DNA of 64,000 nt, taken from NCBI GenBank assembly GCA_013397795.1, contig VZTJ01000523.1, positions 4,708,764 through 4,772,763 of the forward strand, written 5' to 3'. Origin of the DNA: Orthonyx spaldingii. Lineage: Eukaryota; Chordata; Aves; Passeriformes; Orthonychidae. The notes beneath the pieces were generated by a model. The model saw only the letters and a list, made by a program, of their open reading frames with translations, did not search any database and was not told where the DNA came from. Of the stretch, positions 11,833 to 25,789 are shown one piece after another. Position 1 is the stretch's first letter. The number at the start of each line of letters is the position of its first letter. The position numbers were made by a program, and so were the translations under genes.

Positions 11833-14800
11833 ACTGTCAGGAAAAATGCATCTTGGGATGTCAAAATGTTCCTCCTCTTTCTCATCACAGTTCTTTCTCC
11901 TCTCTGATGCTCCCTGGGATCGTGCACATTGTACACTGCTCGTAGTAACACACGTGGGGCTTTTGAGCACCCAAAAAGTGTGACCCAACCCTCTGCCCAG
12001 GGCTGTGTAGTGCAGATCTGCCTGGCAGAACAGATGCAGTCTCCTGAGCTGAGGTACTCTCATGGCCAAAATCCAGGCTGAAAAACAGCAAGTGCATCTT
12101 GGAAGATGTAGGGCAAAGGAGGTAGATACGGTGATTTGCAGAAAACCTGGTAATTCGTGTTTGACTTGGCACCAGGGATATTCTTAACAGATTACTGACA
12201 GCCAGAGCCCCACAGAAATATTTTTAAAATCTCTTAGTGACAGCATCCTAACCTTATGTAAATAAGCCTCTTTCCTGTGCTCCTGCAGTATGTTAAGACA
12301 CTATTAATGCTCTTTTTTAACATGCGAGGGAGTTGGAGAACGCAGAGCTTAGCCAGAACTTAACAGAACTTCGTGTTTCTGGTCTCCTTTCTTCATGGAT
12401 GCACTTTGGGCTGTTTTCCCTTCATTTAATTACTGTGATGATAGCTGCAATGTTTCCAGATGCTTTTTTAATTTATTTCCTTCCCCAAACAACCGCTGGA
12501 ATGGCAGGAAATGCTAAAATAGCAGCAGACAACCAGGGTGCTGCACAGCTGAGGCCAGGCTCAGTGACAGCTTGTGCCTGCTCGTGTAGCACGGAAGTCT
12601 TTACTCACCCGGTATCCGGAGCAAATGAAATTTGATGAGCATTCTGCCTTTTCTGAGGGGGAGCTGGGCGGTTGTTTTTTTGCCCTCTTCACACTGCCGG
12701 CTCTGTGCACCAATTAATCCATGCTAAAAGGACTTACAATGAGGTTGTTATTCAGTGGGCTTGCGAAGTGGCAGCTCGCCAGATTTGAGCTCCTTTCAGA
12801 TGTTTGATAGATAGAAAGTTGATCACTTGGCAGCTGAACCCACACCCTGGAGACTCTTCCGAGGCTATAAAATACTCTGGGATCCAGCAGCTTGGGAAAG
12901 GCCAGGTATTTATGAGACAGAATAACTTTTAGACTAACTAAAAACAAACACGTGGATACCTGCCTGAGCTTCATATTAATTGAACTCTGTCATGGCTGCC
13001 CCTCTATTGACGCAGTGCTGCCCTGTTTCATCTCCCCATCAATACAGACAGTGATAAGCAAATAGAAAGATAATCACTAGCAGATTAGCTGTTGCTTTGG
13101 AAGATTATGCTTCAAAGTTATGCAAATTTTGCTCTTTTCATTGAATCCAGCATGCACATAGAACTAAATTTTCTTGTTTTATTGGCCTTGTTTGTAATAA
13201 ATAAACCCAAGCTGAAAAATATATCTGGAGCCTATAAATATGGATATGTTTGAGGCAAGATGCTTCTCAGGCAAACTTAGAAGTATCCTTGCCAGCAATT
13301 TATGAGGACAGGCTGTGTGTGATCCCAGGAGAATATTTTGCCATCAACATCAGATGACACCTTAAAGGACAGAAGGAAGTCTTGGCTAAGGGCAGCAGCA
13401 ACCTAGGCACAGGGAGATTTTTTTTTGTTGTTTTGCATCTTTGGGATAACTCTTTTTTAACCAAATTAGTACAAAAATAAGATCATCCAAAGTATCACTG
13501 TTTGGGGACAGGGTTAGAAGTCACAGTTTGTACAGTCAACATCAAAGCAGGCTTGCTGCAAATGCTTTCAGTATAAAGCTTAAGGAGGGGCTGTCCAGGG
13601 GAGGAATATGGGCAATAAACTGCCTGCAAGTTTGCAGACTGCAGAGTCCTTCGATGATGGAGGATGCTGTGCAAAAATAGTCTGTTCCAGTGTTCTGAAT
13701 GTTGTGCCAGAAAATCAGCAAGACAGCAGTAAAAGTAATGAAATTCTGTGGTTGAAAGCAGCAGAGAGGAGAGTAGTTTGTATTGGATGTCATTTTTTCT
13801 TCCAGATTACTATTTTTTGAGTCTTCTGGACTTTATTGTGCTTTGGTGGACCTAGGCAGTTTGAGCATGGGCTAAGTGAGGCTTTTGCAAACTTGGCAGG
13901 CGGAGGTGCTTCTGGTTCATCTGTTGTTGTAGAGCCTGTAGATAGCCCAGGAAATGGGTGAAATTCATGGAAAATTCAGTGTTCAGATTGCTACCTCTTC
14001 CTAAATCCTACCCTTGGAGTATCTGAGCCCTGTTTCTTTCTCTTCAGTTTGCCTCTCTGCAGTTTGTCTTGGGGAGCCCTTAGACAGTGGTGACAAAAAG
14101 CCACAAAATAAATATAAAAGGGCATTAGTTTGACAGGAGGGCTCACACCTGCTTTTACCCTTTGTGATCTGCTGCACAGGAAACAGAGGTTTGGGGAGTT
14201 TGAGGTTCCCTCATTAAAACACATTTTGATCCCAAGGTGCTGTCAGGGAAGCAAAACCCCCTGGTTAAGTGAGGGATGAAGTTGAACCCTGGTGTTTCAT
14301 AGCCCCAAGCAGAGTGTTGGACCCTGGCAAATGCTCTGCTGTCCCCTACCACAGTGGAATTCTCCTCAGTGGCCCCATCCCTGCTGCAGCAGCACGTGGA
14401 GAGGTGCCCAGCTCTGGCTCCTGCATCATTCCACCTTCCAGCACAGGAAGGTGACAAGGTGTGACTGCTGTGGGCTCTTCTCTGGCAGCAGATGAGCACG
14501 TTGGTGCATAAATGCTCGTCTCACACCTCAGTGCTCAGATCAGCATCACAGCAGAGCCCGGAGGGGTCCAGATGCCCTGCAGGATTAACCAGGATTTAAA
14601 CGTGTTTGGGTTCTTTCTCCATCCTGGGCATGCAGTAGGTTTTGCATTACATGTTGGAAAAGCCTGCATGTGCCACTCGGATCCCTCTCCTGCCTCTTCA
14701 GCCTATTTTGGGATGGCCTATTTTTGGATTGCAGCTCAGGTGACGTGCCTGGGAAAAGCAGCACCGCTAACGATGGCTGCGGCACTGCTGGGAGGATGAC

Positions 14801-17800
14801 ACCTTGCTGCTCCTCTGAAGTGAAGGGTTTAAATGAGTCACTGCCTCGTGATTTATTGGAAAGTTTTGGTTGTCGTGCTGGTTCTCAGCGGCTGACACGG
14901 AGAAGGAGAAAAAAGCCCACCCCACAACAAAACCCTGCTAGAAAAGAGAACTGAATGGCATGTTCTATCCATTGCAGCCTTTGGTATAGGATGGGGTGAT
15001 TGTTACACTAGTCTAGGTAAAAATATAATGCAGTTACAGCTGTGGGTATGTTTGCTCTCAAAAATGGTAATGTTAGGTAATTATTCCTTTTTTTGCACAT
15101 GTATCCTGCCTATCAAGTGAGATCCAGCACTAGAGCATTTGATTAGTACCTTCAGTGTTCAGCTCAGTTAAATCTCCTGGTTGAGAGCTGTTCCTAAAAA
15201 CACTTACAAAGTTATGTCTTGTTATAAATGATCTAAAGCCTGTTATTTAGCTGTGATTGGTATGTTTGTGTGCAGAACAGAACGTGCTTTGTTTATTGAG
15301 GCTTTTATTTCCCCAACATACTGCAACTGCATTCATGTCCCAGGTCCCACACCCTGCCCTAGTGAAGGCTGTCCGGTGTTTGTTCAAATATTCTGTTCAT
15401 TGGCCATATCTTGGTGGTTTGTTAAAAGCAGAAATTAAGATGTTTTCAGTAGCATTCCCCTAAGTTGTCTCAGGCTAAGTGAGGCTTGCAAATTATGTGC
15501 TGGAATTAAATCCCAATTACGTTAATAAGGAGAAAGCAATTGGAAAGTTGCACGTGGGTCTGTGCTGGGGCACTGAGGATGTTGTGTGTCAGCAGCAGGC
15601 ACAGGACTGAGGTTTCAAGAGCCCTTGAGCTTGCAGAACTGCTCCTGTTAGTGCTCATAGGAAAGTTTGTCCCTTTGCTTTATACCGAGGCAACACAAGA
15701 AACTTGAAATAGAACAGAAAAGCAGGAGCTGTCCTGTTACTGCCTTAGCATGGTAGTGAAGAGCATATCCCCGTGGTGCAAGGATGGCAAAATCCTGCAG
15801 CAGCAGAAGTCTTAGAAGCAGAAGGAATATTTGTAAACCTGTGCTTGGTGTGAGTTCAGCACAGTCACCCTCTTGCCACCCCTCCCACCCTGAAACCCAG
15901 AGCGACTGCTCTCAAATGAATCCATCGATGTGGCTCAAGCTGTTTTGGCTGCAAGACCAAGGCCTGGAGAGCATATGTTTCCCAGAGTAATTCATAGAAC
16001 CCATAATGTATAGTGTTCACAACTGGTCTCCAGTTGTGAATTTTTAATTATGCCAGATCATTTTCAGTAAATGGGACTTCAGGCTCAATTAGGGCTGTCA
16101 GATCCAATTTTTCACTCACCTACTATTGAACTCATCCTATGTTGTTTGCAATAATTGCCAAATCCACAGGAAAGATGAGACTTGCAAAAAAAGGAAGGTC
16201 TGTGGCATTTCCCATTCTCACAACCTCCTTCAGCAGAGCGATAGGAGCATTGGATGCAAGGGACAGTAGCGTGCTTGGAGAGATGTTTAGACTATTGAGA
16301 AGTATTTTTGCCTGAAATAGCAAGAATACAAAGTCTGGTCTTTGTATACATCAAGGCAGCTCGGCTTGCCAAGTCCAAGAACTTGCATCTTAAAAAAACC
16401 AGATTATTTCCTCTGGTGTGAGCACAGTTTTGTGGGGCACTGGTCTATTGCAGGGTCTTGGCATGGGACACCAAGCCTGTACCCGAGATACGATGGTCTG
16501 GTTGGAAGGGCTTGACTGGCAACCTTGTGAGGAGCTTGCACTGGTGCTGGGGGGAGCAGAGGTCCTTCCCCTGCTCCTCCTGAGGGTTTGTTCCACTCTG
16601 GGGCTGCCCCACTGCTCTGGTAACTTCACTGGAAGTGTATTTGCCCTGTGCCTATTTCTTCAGCTTGCTCTGGCTGTTGTCTCTCTAAAGCAGAGGCAAA
16701 GAAGATGCCCAGATAGCAAAAAATGCTGCCTTTGCTCTATAGATCCATGCAAAATTTGGTTTTGAAAACAAATGGGCATCTGTGTATGCACTGACCTGGA
16801 AGAGGCTGGAGATTTCTGTTTACCAGGCTGGAGCTGTGCAGGGGCAGCTTTTCTCCTGCCTTTGGCTCCTGGGGCACTGCAGAGCCACGAATGCACAGAG
16901 CATCTTCTAAAATAAACCCTGAGCCTACAGAATGGTTTATCCCTCACAGGCTGCCTGGTGCAGGTACCTGTGGGGAGGCCCCCTGTGCTCACCACAGGGA
17001 AGTGGGGACTATATCCAGACTCCCTGTCTGGGTGCAGGAGTGCATGGAGGGGTTTATTTGGAACAGAAAACAGCACACAGAAATAGCAAACTGTCTTGGG
17101 TCAGCCAGCTCTGCACTGGGATGCTCAGCTGTTTGCAGACAAATTGCACTCAGGCTTCTTCAGTGTCTCTCTTGTGGATAATGTGAACTTCTCAGCCACA
17201 TCTGCCAGAGAAGTGTTTGAAGCAAAGTCCCTAACAGATGTTGAATGGTGCAGTGATGTCCACTGCATTCCTTCCTCAGCCAAAGGCAGCGGGGAGCCAG
17301 GCTGGCTGTGCTGTGAAGCTGCTCTGAAGAACAGCAAGGCTGTGGATGTGTGTGAGCATGCTGGGTGTCCTTGGGGACTGGCTGCCCTCACTGGTCCCAA
17401 GAGATTTGGCGAGGTTGTACTTACTTTTTACTTAAATCCCAGATCAGAACAAAAACTAAGGAATGAGAGGGAAGGGGATAAAATGAACTGAAACCAGTCT
17501 GAGTATGGAATGTGCCTGTCCTTGTCTGCTCCCTAAAGGAATGGGTACCTGGACAGAAAGGGGTGGTGGGGTTTAGACAGTGGAGCCTTTTCCTGACCAT
17601 CCACTTTCTGGCAGTGTTTCAGTCTGCTCAGAGACTGCACTGAGATGAGAGCTGGGTTATAAACAACAGCATCCATATGGATCGCTGTCCCTTCCGCTCT
17701 CTAATGGACCAGGCGGTGCTGGGCAGGGGGGTGTCTTTACCCAGCCACTTACCTGAGCTCCAGCAATGGGTTTTAATATCACTTAGCCCTCTGCCAAGTT

Positions 17801-20800
17801 AATAGCCTGCAATCTCTCCTCATCCTCTTAGTAAAACACTGACCCGGGTGAAGCCTGTGCTAACTGGGCGGAGAAAAGCTGTTTCTCCCAGCCAAATGCT
17901 GGCACCTACGGTCTGGCCCTGGCTCCAGCGGGCACTCTGCTGACTGGCAGCTGTGCTCCTGCACTCCTCTTACCTTCCAGCCCGTTTCCTCACCCATTTC
18001 TCCTGTGTGTGTACTCTTCTGACCCAGGTATTTTTGTTGCTGAGCCCTTCTCTGTGTTTGATGCCTTTTCCTGCTGACAGGGAACAGCCAGTTCTCTCTG
18101 CACACTTGGATCTTCTCCCTTGTTTGATCCAAGAAAACCATTAAACAACAATAGAAGTACATCAGCAGTGGCACTCAGCAGAACTGGCTTTTCCTCCTCT
18201 TCTGGCATTTTGCATCTTTGTCACATTTTTATGCCTGATTTGAGATGACATATCAGCTGCTTTGGCAGGAGGTCTGTAAAACGTCACTGGCACTCTTGGG
18301 ACGTGGTGAATGCTGCTCTTCAGCACAGCCATTGAGCGGTACCTCTGCGTTCTACCCCTGCTGCATCTGCCAGCCTTCCATGCTAAACATCACCGTGCAT
18401 CTCCATCCCATCTCTGGCACAGGTGACAGGAGGCACTTGTGCCATCAGGCCGACCACAGCTCCCAGCAATTCCTGCTCTCCATAGCCAGCTGGGTGTTTT
18501 CCCCTATATCCCTTCTCAGTCCGTATTTATCTTCCACCCAAATTTGACAGAGGAGTCTCCAGATAAAGAAACCAATTAAAAAATTACGGGGAGTGTGGTG
18601 AGAGAGGAGGGAGGTGGACAGTGTGTTCGTAAGAGGCTGATTTCTTTAGAAAATGAGGCTAAAAATAAGTTTAATAATGTTTTACTGAGATTTTTCTTCA
18701 AAGCAATCTGCTGAGTGTGTCTCACTCCTTCCTGCTCTGGGCGTCTAACTGCTAGGATGTTCTTGGCTGTAATTTTCTCTGCACTTTAAGGGAGGCTGAG
18801 AGATCTTTGCTAATCACAGAGGGCAGACAAACCTTCCATTTTAAAGGTCTCATAACAAACAAAAAACAGGAGGAAGTCACACTGTAAATGGCACAGAGCT
18901 CCAGTGAATCTGCCATGGAAGGATGAAAGCTTGCAGTCTGGTAGCCAATATTTGAAGTGGCACCTCCAAAGTCTCTGACAGAGTGTTAAGCCACCACTGC
19001 TGGTGGCATGAGCCAGTTCCCTGATGACAACCAGCTCCCCATGCCGTGTCTGATGTGGGGGTGGCACAGCAGCTCAGAGAGCCACACGTAACCAGGGACC
19101 AACTCCGCAAGTGCAGCAGTGGTGAAACGGACGTGGCTTTGATTTCCCTTTATAAAATTAACCATATGGTGCTGCCTGAGTCCCCTGCTTGACAGAGATA
19201 AGGATCCAGAGAAGTGAGGAGTTGATTGCATTTTACAGATTTGAACTGCTGGATGTCTGTGTCCTTTACAAAGCCGAGCACAGCCCACAGTGCCCTTACA
19301 TCCAGACCCTCAGGGACATGGATCCTCTCTCACCAGTGCCACAGTGGTGCTGGATGGTTTTTCATAGAGCATCGTGGCAGAGCTGTGCTGAGCACCATCA
19401 GCCTGACAGCCAGGCAGGAGAGCACTCCAGTATTAATTAACTCATCCTGCCAAGAGCAGGTATTGATTTGCTTTTACAGGACTTTGATGAGTCTTGATTA
19501 TGATTCTATGGAGGTAGGAAGGTTTCCTGCCCTCAGAAGACTAGAGCAACCATAATTATAAAATAATTGTGCCTGTTTTCTTCTAAAGTAGTATTTTATT
19601 ATTTGATGAATCTCTTGTTTGTACTGAGTAGACAGTACGACTTCACAAACGACTTGTTTACTGTCGTGCTTTGATTTACAATTCTCCCTTAAAATTTTAG
19701 AGGGTGGGGTTTTTTCCCAGATATGCATTCAAATTACTGTAAAAGTAGGTCACATCATATTCGTGCAGATGTTCCCCTTCCCCTCTCGCTCCAGCTCCCC
19801 ACTGGTGTATGGGCTGACAATAAGTTTGTGCTGATGACCCAAGGCAGCATTTTGCGAAAGGTGAACCAATCTCATAAATCTTCCACCATGATCCTGCTGT
19901 GTGTTAAAGGCTTATGTGTAGTTCAGAATATTAATTAAAGACAGTTAAACGGCTTTTTTTTTTTCTAACTGTGTCCTTAGTGTCTCCTACCTAGAAGAGA
20001 TGCTTGTTCTGCGTTTACCTTGTGTGCACAGTCCCCTGAAGTGCTGGCTGGGGTTTGGGGAGTGTTGCTGGTGTGGGAGGGTGCGGGTCAGCCTTGCTGC
20101 CTGTGCCAGCCCTGATGTCCCCTCTGGGACCATCCCCGAGCCCAGAGGAGAATAGTGGGAGGGTTCTCTCCTCCTGCTCTGCTCCACCAGGGTTGCTGCG
20201 ACCTGCCATGGAGCCGGGGAGAGCATTTATGTTGGTTTGTGTGGAGAAGGGAAGCAAAAACAGGGTAGAAGCACAGTAAGGTAAGGCAGAATCTGGTCTG
20301 GCAGCAGCTGCGAGAGCAAAGGGGGTCAGATGTAGCAGGAAGCAAATTTATACCACTGTTTCCTCTGCACTGAATAGGAGTTTTCCCTTAGGAGGTTTTT
20401 ATGGAGAGGTGCAAAGAGCTGTTAAGTCATTAGCGCAGTTTCCCATTGCGGCAGCATTATTCCTTGTTATCTCCACTTTATAGCTCCTCTTTCTCACCAG
20501 CGACTACTGACCCAATAAATATTTGTCCTGACTGGATTATCTGCATCCCAAATGCTTACCTTGTCCTCTGGCATGCAGCTTAAAGACATTACAGCCCCTT
20601 TTTCTACCTGACAGGCAGAGTCTGGCACGTGCTGGTGGCTAATGCCTGCTTGGGAAACAAATCCTGACCTTGGGTAAGGGCTGGGCAAGTTTTCCCCCAC
20701 AAAAACACTCTTCTTGGTTCAGCTTTTAAACCCTCCACTTCGAAGACATGTCCTTGACAAAGCAGCTTCCAAAGCAATCTCCCTATTTCACCGCACCAGC

Positions 20801-21553
20801 TCTGTGCCTTCTTTTTATTCTATTCCGTTAACTCAGTGTTTTGCAGCCAACACTCCTGTTAATTAGGTGCTAATTTATTATTCCAGCCAGCTGTTATGAC
20901 TGTGTAACCTACCCCCATGCACGGACACACCCCAGTCCCAGGCTGTCTCAGGTCTGGATTTTGGGTGTCCTTCCAGCCTTGGCATCACTATAGGCTGGGT
21001 GACCAGCAGCCCCAAATTAGCATCCAAGGGAGAACACCAAGGCTGCCCTGGCCATGAAGGGGGCAAATGATCTCCCCCCTTGCCCTGTGGACACTCTGGG
21101 GATGTTTCTCAGTGTTTCCTTCCCCAGCTCAGCATCATGCCTGTGCATGAACCCCTACTCCAGCATGGTCCTTTCCAGGCAAACCAGCCCCATGAGCACC
21201 GACAGGATCTTCTCCTCGGAAAGAGGGGGTTTATGTCTCATGGTCAGTTGATTTTAAAGAGGTGTGATTGCTAATTGGAGCACATGCCATCCCTCTCCCA
21301 TCTGGACTCCCTCATGTCCAGTAAAACCCGACAGCATCTCTGTGGGGGAAGGATGAGTCACACTGGCAAAACTGGACAGCCGTTTTCTCACTCTATCCTT
21401 ACAGCTTTTTCTTTAAATATTCACAAGAGCTTTTTTGATGGAAAATCAAACTAGTAAAAACTCCTGAAGAGAGGAGTAATTATCCAGCTGGCTCTTGTTA
21501 GTGCATTTCATAGCTATCAAAAACAATGTTCTCCTAGCTCTCTGCCCTTGCTT

Positions 21554-21594
21554 CAATTCATTAATTAGTGATATTAATTAGTTGTATTAATTGC
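21554..21594. promoter_or_regulatory. Cluster of TAATTA homeodomain-type sites
   Basis: Three near-identical ATTAATTAG/ATTAATTG cores sit at about 17-bp spacing (CATTAATTAGTGATATTAATTAGTTGTATTAATTGC). TAATTA is the core bound by many antennapedia-class and LIM homeodomain proteins. An intronic enhancer of a developmental gene such as HS6ST2 is plausible, but AT-rich sequence can produce such cores by chance. Confidence 0.3.
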
Positions 21595-22499
21595 AAGCTG
21601 ATACTTCTAAAGCAAAGGAGGCTGAGTGCAAGAATGTGGTTCATAACCTCTCTGTGGATGAGTAAAGCTTTCTGAATATTGGAGGTGCCCTGGAGAGTTG
21701 TGGAAATGCATGCCAGGTAGCAAAGGTGACTGTGTCCATTACTGCTAGCAGGAGCATCCTACAGTTTGGGAGTTAAAATACTGATTTTAATGACGTTGTT
21801 TGTGTGTACAGGATCACAGCTGCTGTGCTGGTGTCTCCCAGCTCTGTGGATGTTGTTCTTGCCTGTGTGTTAGGATATTTCTGTTGCTCAGCATCCTGGT
21901 GTGCCCTTCCCACCTCCCCTCCCTGGCCGCAGTGCTCGGGGGGTTTTGTCATGCTGTGGTGAGCCCTGGTGGCTTGAGGGCTCTGCTGGCTCAGCTCTGC
22001 AACTGGTGTTGGGAAAGGTGGTGAGTCCTCCTGACTCCTCATCACTGCTCCAAGGGATGTTTGTCATGGCTCCTTCTAAGCCATATCAGATTGAATGCCT
22101 GCATCAGCCCTAGTTCCCTGCTCTAATGCCAAGAACAAATGTTGTTACCCATCCTGAAGGTCCACAGTTCAGTTCCAGGTTTGTTGCCAAAACAGCAGCC
22201 TCTCTGCAACGCGACTGCGTCAAGTCCTTGTGGTCAGGTGGCGTCAGTGGTGTCACTTGAGGATATGGCACAGTGTCACCGAGCCCTGCAACGGCTCAGC
22301 CTTAGCAACATGGTTGAGGTCATTTGTGTAACCAGATGTGCTGAGGCTTTAAGACAGGCTGGCGCTTGCTGTGAAGATGTAAGGGTGGATCTTGTAATTT
22401 AGGCTTTCAGATCCTTTGCATATGCCACAGTCGCTTAAGAGGATCATTTTGGTCAAGGAGAGCAAGGCACTCCCATCAAGGAAGAGAGCTCTGTGGAGA

Positions 22500-23600
22500 T
22501 GGGCATGTGAGGAGACAGGGCAACAAAAATATTTTTATCAATACATTAATGGCAAAAGGCAGGGCAAGGACAACCTCCATTCTCTATTAGATGTGGGAGG
22601 GAATTCAGTAACTAAAGATGACGAAAAGGCGGAGGTACTTAACACCTTCTTTGCCTCAGTTTTCAACAGAAAGACAGGTTGTCCTCAGACAACTGTCCTC
22701 CTGGGCTGGTAGATGGTGTGAGGGAGCAGAACAGCCCCCGTTATCCAGAAGGAAGCTGTCAGAGAACTGCTGAGCCACTTAGATGCTCACAGATCTATGG
22801 AACCGGATGGGATCCATCCCAGGGTGATGAGGGAGCTGGCAGATGAGCTTGTGAAGCTGCTCTACATCATTTACCATCAGTCCTGGCTCACCGGGGAGGT
22901 CCCAGATGACTGAAGGTGCCAGTGTGACCCCATCCACAAGAAGAGCTGGAAGGAGGATCTGGGGAACTCCAGGCCAGTCAGCCTGACCTCAGTGCCTGTC
23001 AAGGTTATGGAACAGATCATCTTGAGTGTGATCACATGGCAGCTACAGTGTGGGGGGGGATCAGACCCAGCCAGCATGGCTTTAGGCGGGGCAGGTCGTG
23101 CCTGACCAACCTGATTCCTCAGTTTAGGAAGGACGTTGAGACGCTCGAACGCATCCAGAGGAGGGCAGCAAGGCTGGTGAAGGGTCTGGAACACAAGCCC
23201 TATGAAGAATGGCTGAGGGATGTTTAGCCTGGAAAAAAGGGAGGCTCAGGGGAGACCTTATCACTCTTTACAACTCCCTGAAAGGTGGCTGTAGCCAGGT
23301 GGGGGTCAGTCTCTTCTCCCAGGCAACCACTGACAGAAGGAGAGGAGACAGTCTTCAGCTGCACCAGGGGAAGTTTAGGTTAGACGTCAGGAAAAATCTC
23401 TTCACTGAAAGAGTGATTGAGCACTGGAAGTGTCTGCCCAGGGAGATGGTGGAGTCACCATCCCTGGATGTGTTTCAAAAAAGACTGGATGTGGCACTCC
23501 GTGCCATGGTTTAGTTGATGAGGAGGTGTTAGGTCATAGATTGGACTTTATTGTCCCAAAGGTCTTTTCCAACCTAGTTCATTCTGTGACTCTGTGGTGG
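22500..23600 (+). mobile_element. CR1 LINE fragment, 5'-truncated and internally deleted
   Basis: Translations in shifting frames match the CR1 reverse-transcriptase ORF. KYFYQYINGKR and EKAEVLNTFFASVF occur at about 22,535-22,670, and a degenerate GNSRPVSLTSVPVKVMEQIILS region at about 22,960-23,030, followed by QHGFRRGRSCLTNLI-like sequence at about 23,075-23,120. The frame then jumps directly to the CR1 3' section (ERIQRRAARLVKGLEHKPYEEWLR at 23,146-23,218, then FRLDVRKNLFTERVIEHWKCLPREMVE and LDVFQKRLDVALRAMV), so most of the catalytic RT core is deleted. The element ends in the family's typical tail TTTTCCAACCTAGTTCATTCTGTGACTCTGTG near 23,566-23,597. Frameshifts and stops make it non-functional. 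Confidence 0.92.
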
Positions 23601-25749
23601 CAGAGAAGGCTGAAGCTGCAGATTAACAAAAGATGGTTTGGTAAGAGAATTGGGGTGCTGCAGTCAATAATCCCATTCAGTTTTGTTTGTGCTGTGGTCA
23701 GTCAACTCCCCCATGGTACTCCAAGCCTGATAGGAGCAGGTAAATAACCTTTGCAATTTATTTAGCACAGCTTCCAGGATGTGAGTTGAACAGAGAGCCA
23801 TGGAAGCGGGGAGTCTGGGTACAGGTCCCTGCTGTACTCCTGCAGGGCAGTGCCAGGGTGAGCAATCCACACAGCCAGTCCTCCTGTCAGAGATACTGAA
23901 ACTGCTCGGATTTAATTCCAATGATGCTTAGAGATCAGGTAGTGTTAGTGGAATTTAGGGTCTTTAGTTTGAAGATGTGCCAGGTATTACCAACTCTTGC
24001 AAAATACCCAAGCTGGTTTGTTGTTTTCCTTCTCCCTCTCCCTCATTTTATACTTAGAAATGTCGCTAAATATTAGTGCAATATTTTGGGCTGGATAAGC
24101 AATCAAGGCAGGACTACATGGTGGCATTGAAGAAGTGGTGGGACAGTCACAGTTGGAGCTCTCCTGTCATTGCTTCTTTCCCTACTGTGGGGAGCTGCCC
24201 CATTTCCACCATCACCAGGTTTTTTGCTTTCTGTGGCACAATTACCTCTGGGAGCTCAGCAGCTGAGTTGGCAGTGAGGTGCCGTTGTTCCATCCCATGG
24301 GCAGGAGAAACCCACTTGGTTGAAAAGCTCGTGCTGGGCAGCCCTAAGGAGCAGTTCTTCTTCAAGCAGTTCTTTTGTCCATATAGATTAATGGCCCTTC
24401 AGACCAGGCAATTGTGCAGATTTGAGGGGTACAGCTTTTTGGGGGTCTCTTTGCAGGGGGCTGCCGAGGTGGGACCGTGCATTTGCAGAGTGGGGCTGCC
24501 TGTGCTGTGATCCTGTGCTGCGACTGCGGGGACGCTCAGACCCCCGAGCTCCCAGTGAATGTTCACCTGGCTCCTCTCAGTGTTGATCTACAAGCAGAGG
24601 CTCAGTAGGTAGTTAACACTTTTCCCCCTGCTGTGCACTCTCGCAACTTGAGGTAATTTGGTGATTTGACAGTGTTTCTCCCTCACGCCGAATGTAAATC
24701 AGCACTTGGCACAGTCCTGCAGGGGCAGAGGCAGTGGAGCGGGTGCTGTTAGTGTGCAGCCAACATGCTGCTGGCATGCTGAAACCTGAATTTCTGCAGT
24801 GCGCCAGCCCCAGGAGAGCCGTACTGCAAACAGCCCCTCTTGTCCTCACCGACCCTCGGCGCACCACCGACCCCTTCGTGCCCTGGACTGGACAGTGGGT
24901 GGGTGCTCTGCCCCCCAACTCATCACTCACTGCTGCCTTGGGGGCCAGCTCCGTCCATGAGGTGCCCTGATGGCCTGGTGTGGACACAGGAACCCGAGCT
25001 GGCCCATAGTTAATTAACTATGAGAATCACGAATTCTGTAAGACTTCACAATTAATTTCTTAGTTTCTTTTTTCTTGCTGTTTTTGTTAATGAATTCATT
25101 CCATGTGCTCATGGAAGTATCCTGGTGAGGCTTGAAGAGCTGAATTACAGGGGGAAAAAAGCTTCTCATTTTGCACCAGCATTTAGCTGATGAAATGTAA
25201 AGATGCAATGAGCTGATTAGTGATTCTGGTAATGTAATTAATGCCTCTGTTCTTTCATACGTGCAGAGCTGGAGGTCAAGCTGAGCGCTCAGTGAAAATT
25301 TGCCCTGAATGCGCAGTTCAGTGTGCTCAAAGTTATCGCTCCCTCATTATGATTCCTCCAGTAATTCCAAATTAAAGTTGATATACTTGTAAACGAAAAG
25401 CAGGGCATGCCTGTGAATTGCAAGGGCTGGAGAATTCAGCTGCAGGATGGGAATGTTAATGCTGTGATCTGCCACAGACTGGGCAGGGAGGGGCTGGAGC
25501 AGAGCAAACACCTTGGTGACTGTCACTCCTTCCAGATGCAGAGCTGGTGGTGGGGCCTGTCTCAAATCCTTGTCTGCACTTCCATGGCTGCTACAGGCAA
25601 CCAGCCTGGCGTGGTTCTGCAGTTACATCTTCTTAACATCGCAACCGTCATAAACCATTACCGTAATTCCTAGTCTGAAACCAAGCTCGGATGAGCTCAT
25701 TTTTCCATGCAACATGATTTTGGCATGCCTTACATGAAACTTTTATCTC

Positions 25750-25763
25750 TTTTTTTTTTTTTT
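25750..25763. repeat. Poly-T tract (T14)
   Basis: A run of 14 T followed by CTCCCCC, just upstream of the conserved-looking tract at 25.8 kb. No retroelement body was identified. Confidence 0.85.
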
Positions 25764-25789
25764 CTCCCCCATTTTTCATAAACATCTCA

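Noticed and set aside
22416..23514. Open frames of 98 and 101 codons resembling proteins found in many genomes
   Set aside because: They are decayed CR1 LINE sequence with frameshifts and an internal deletion, not host genes.
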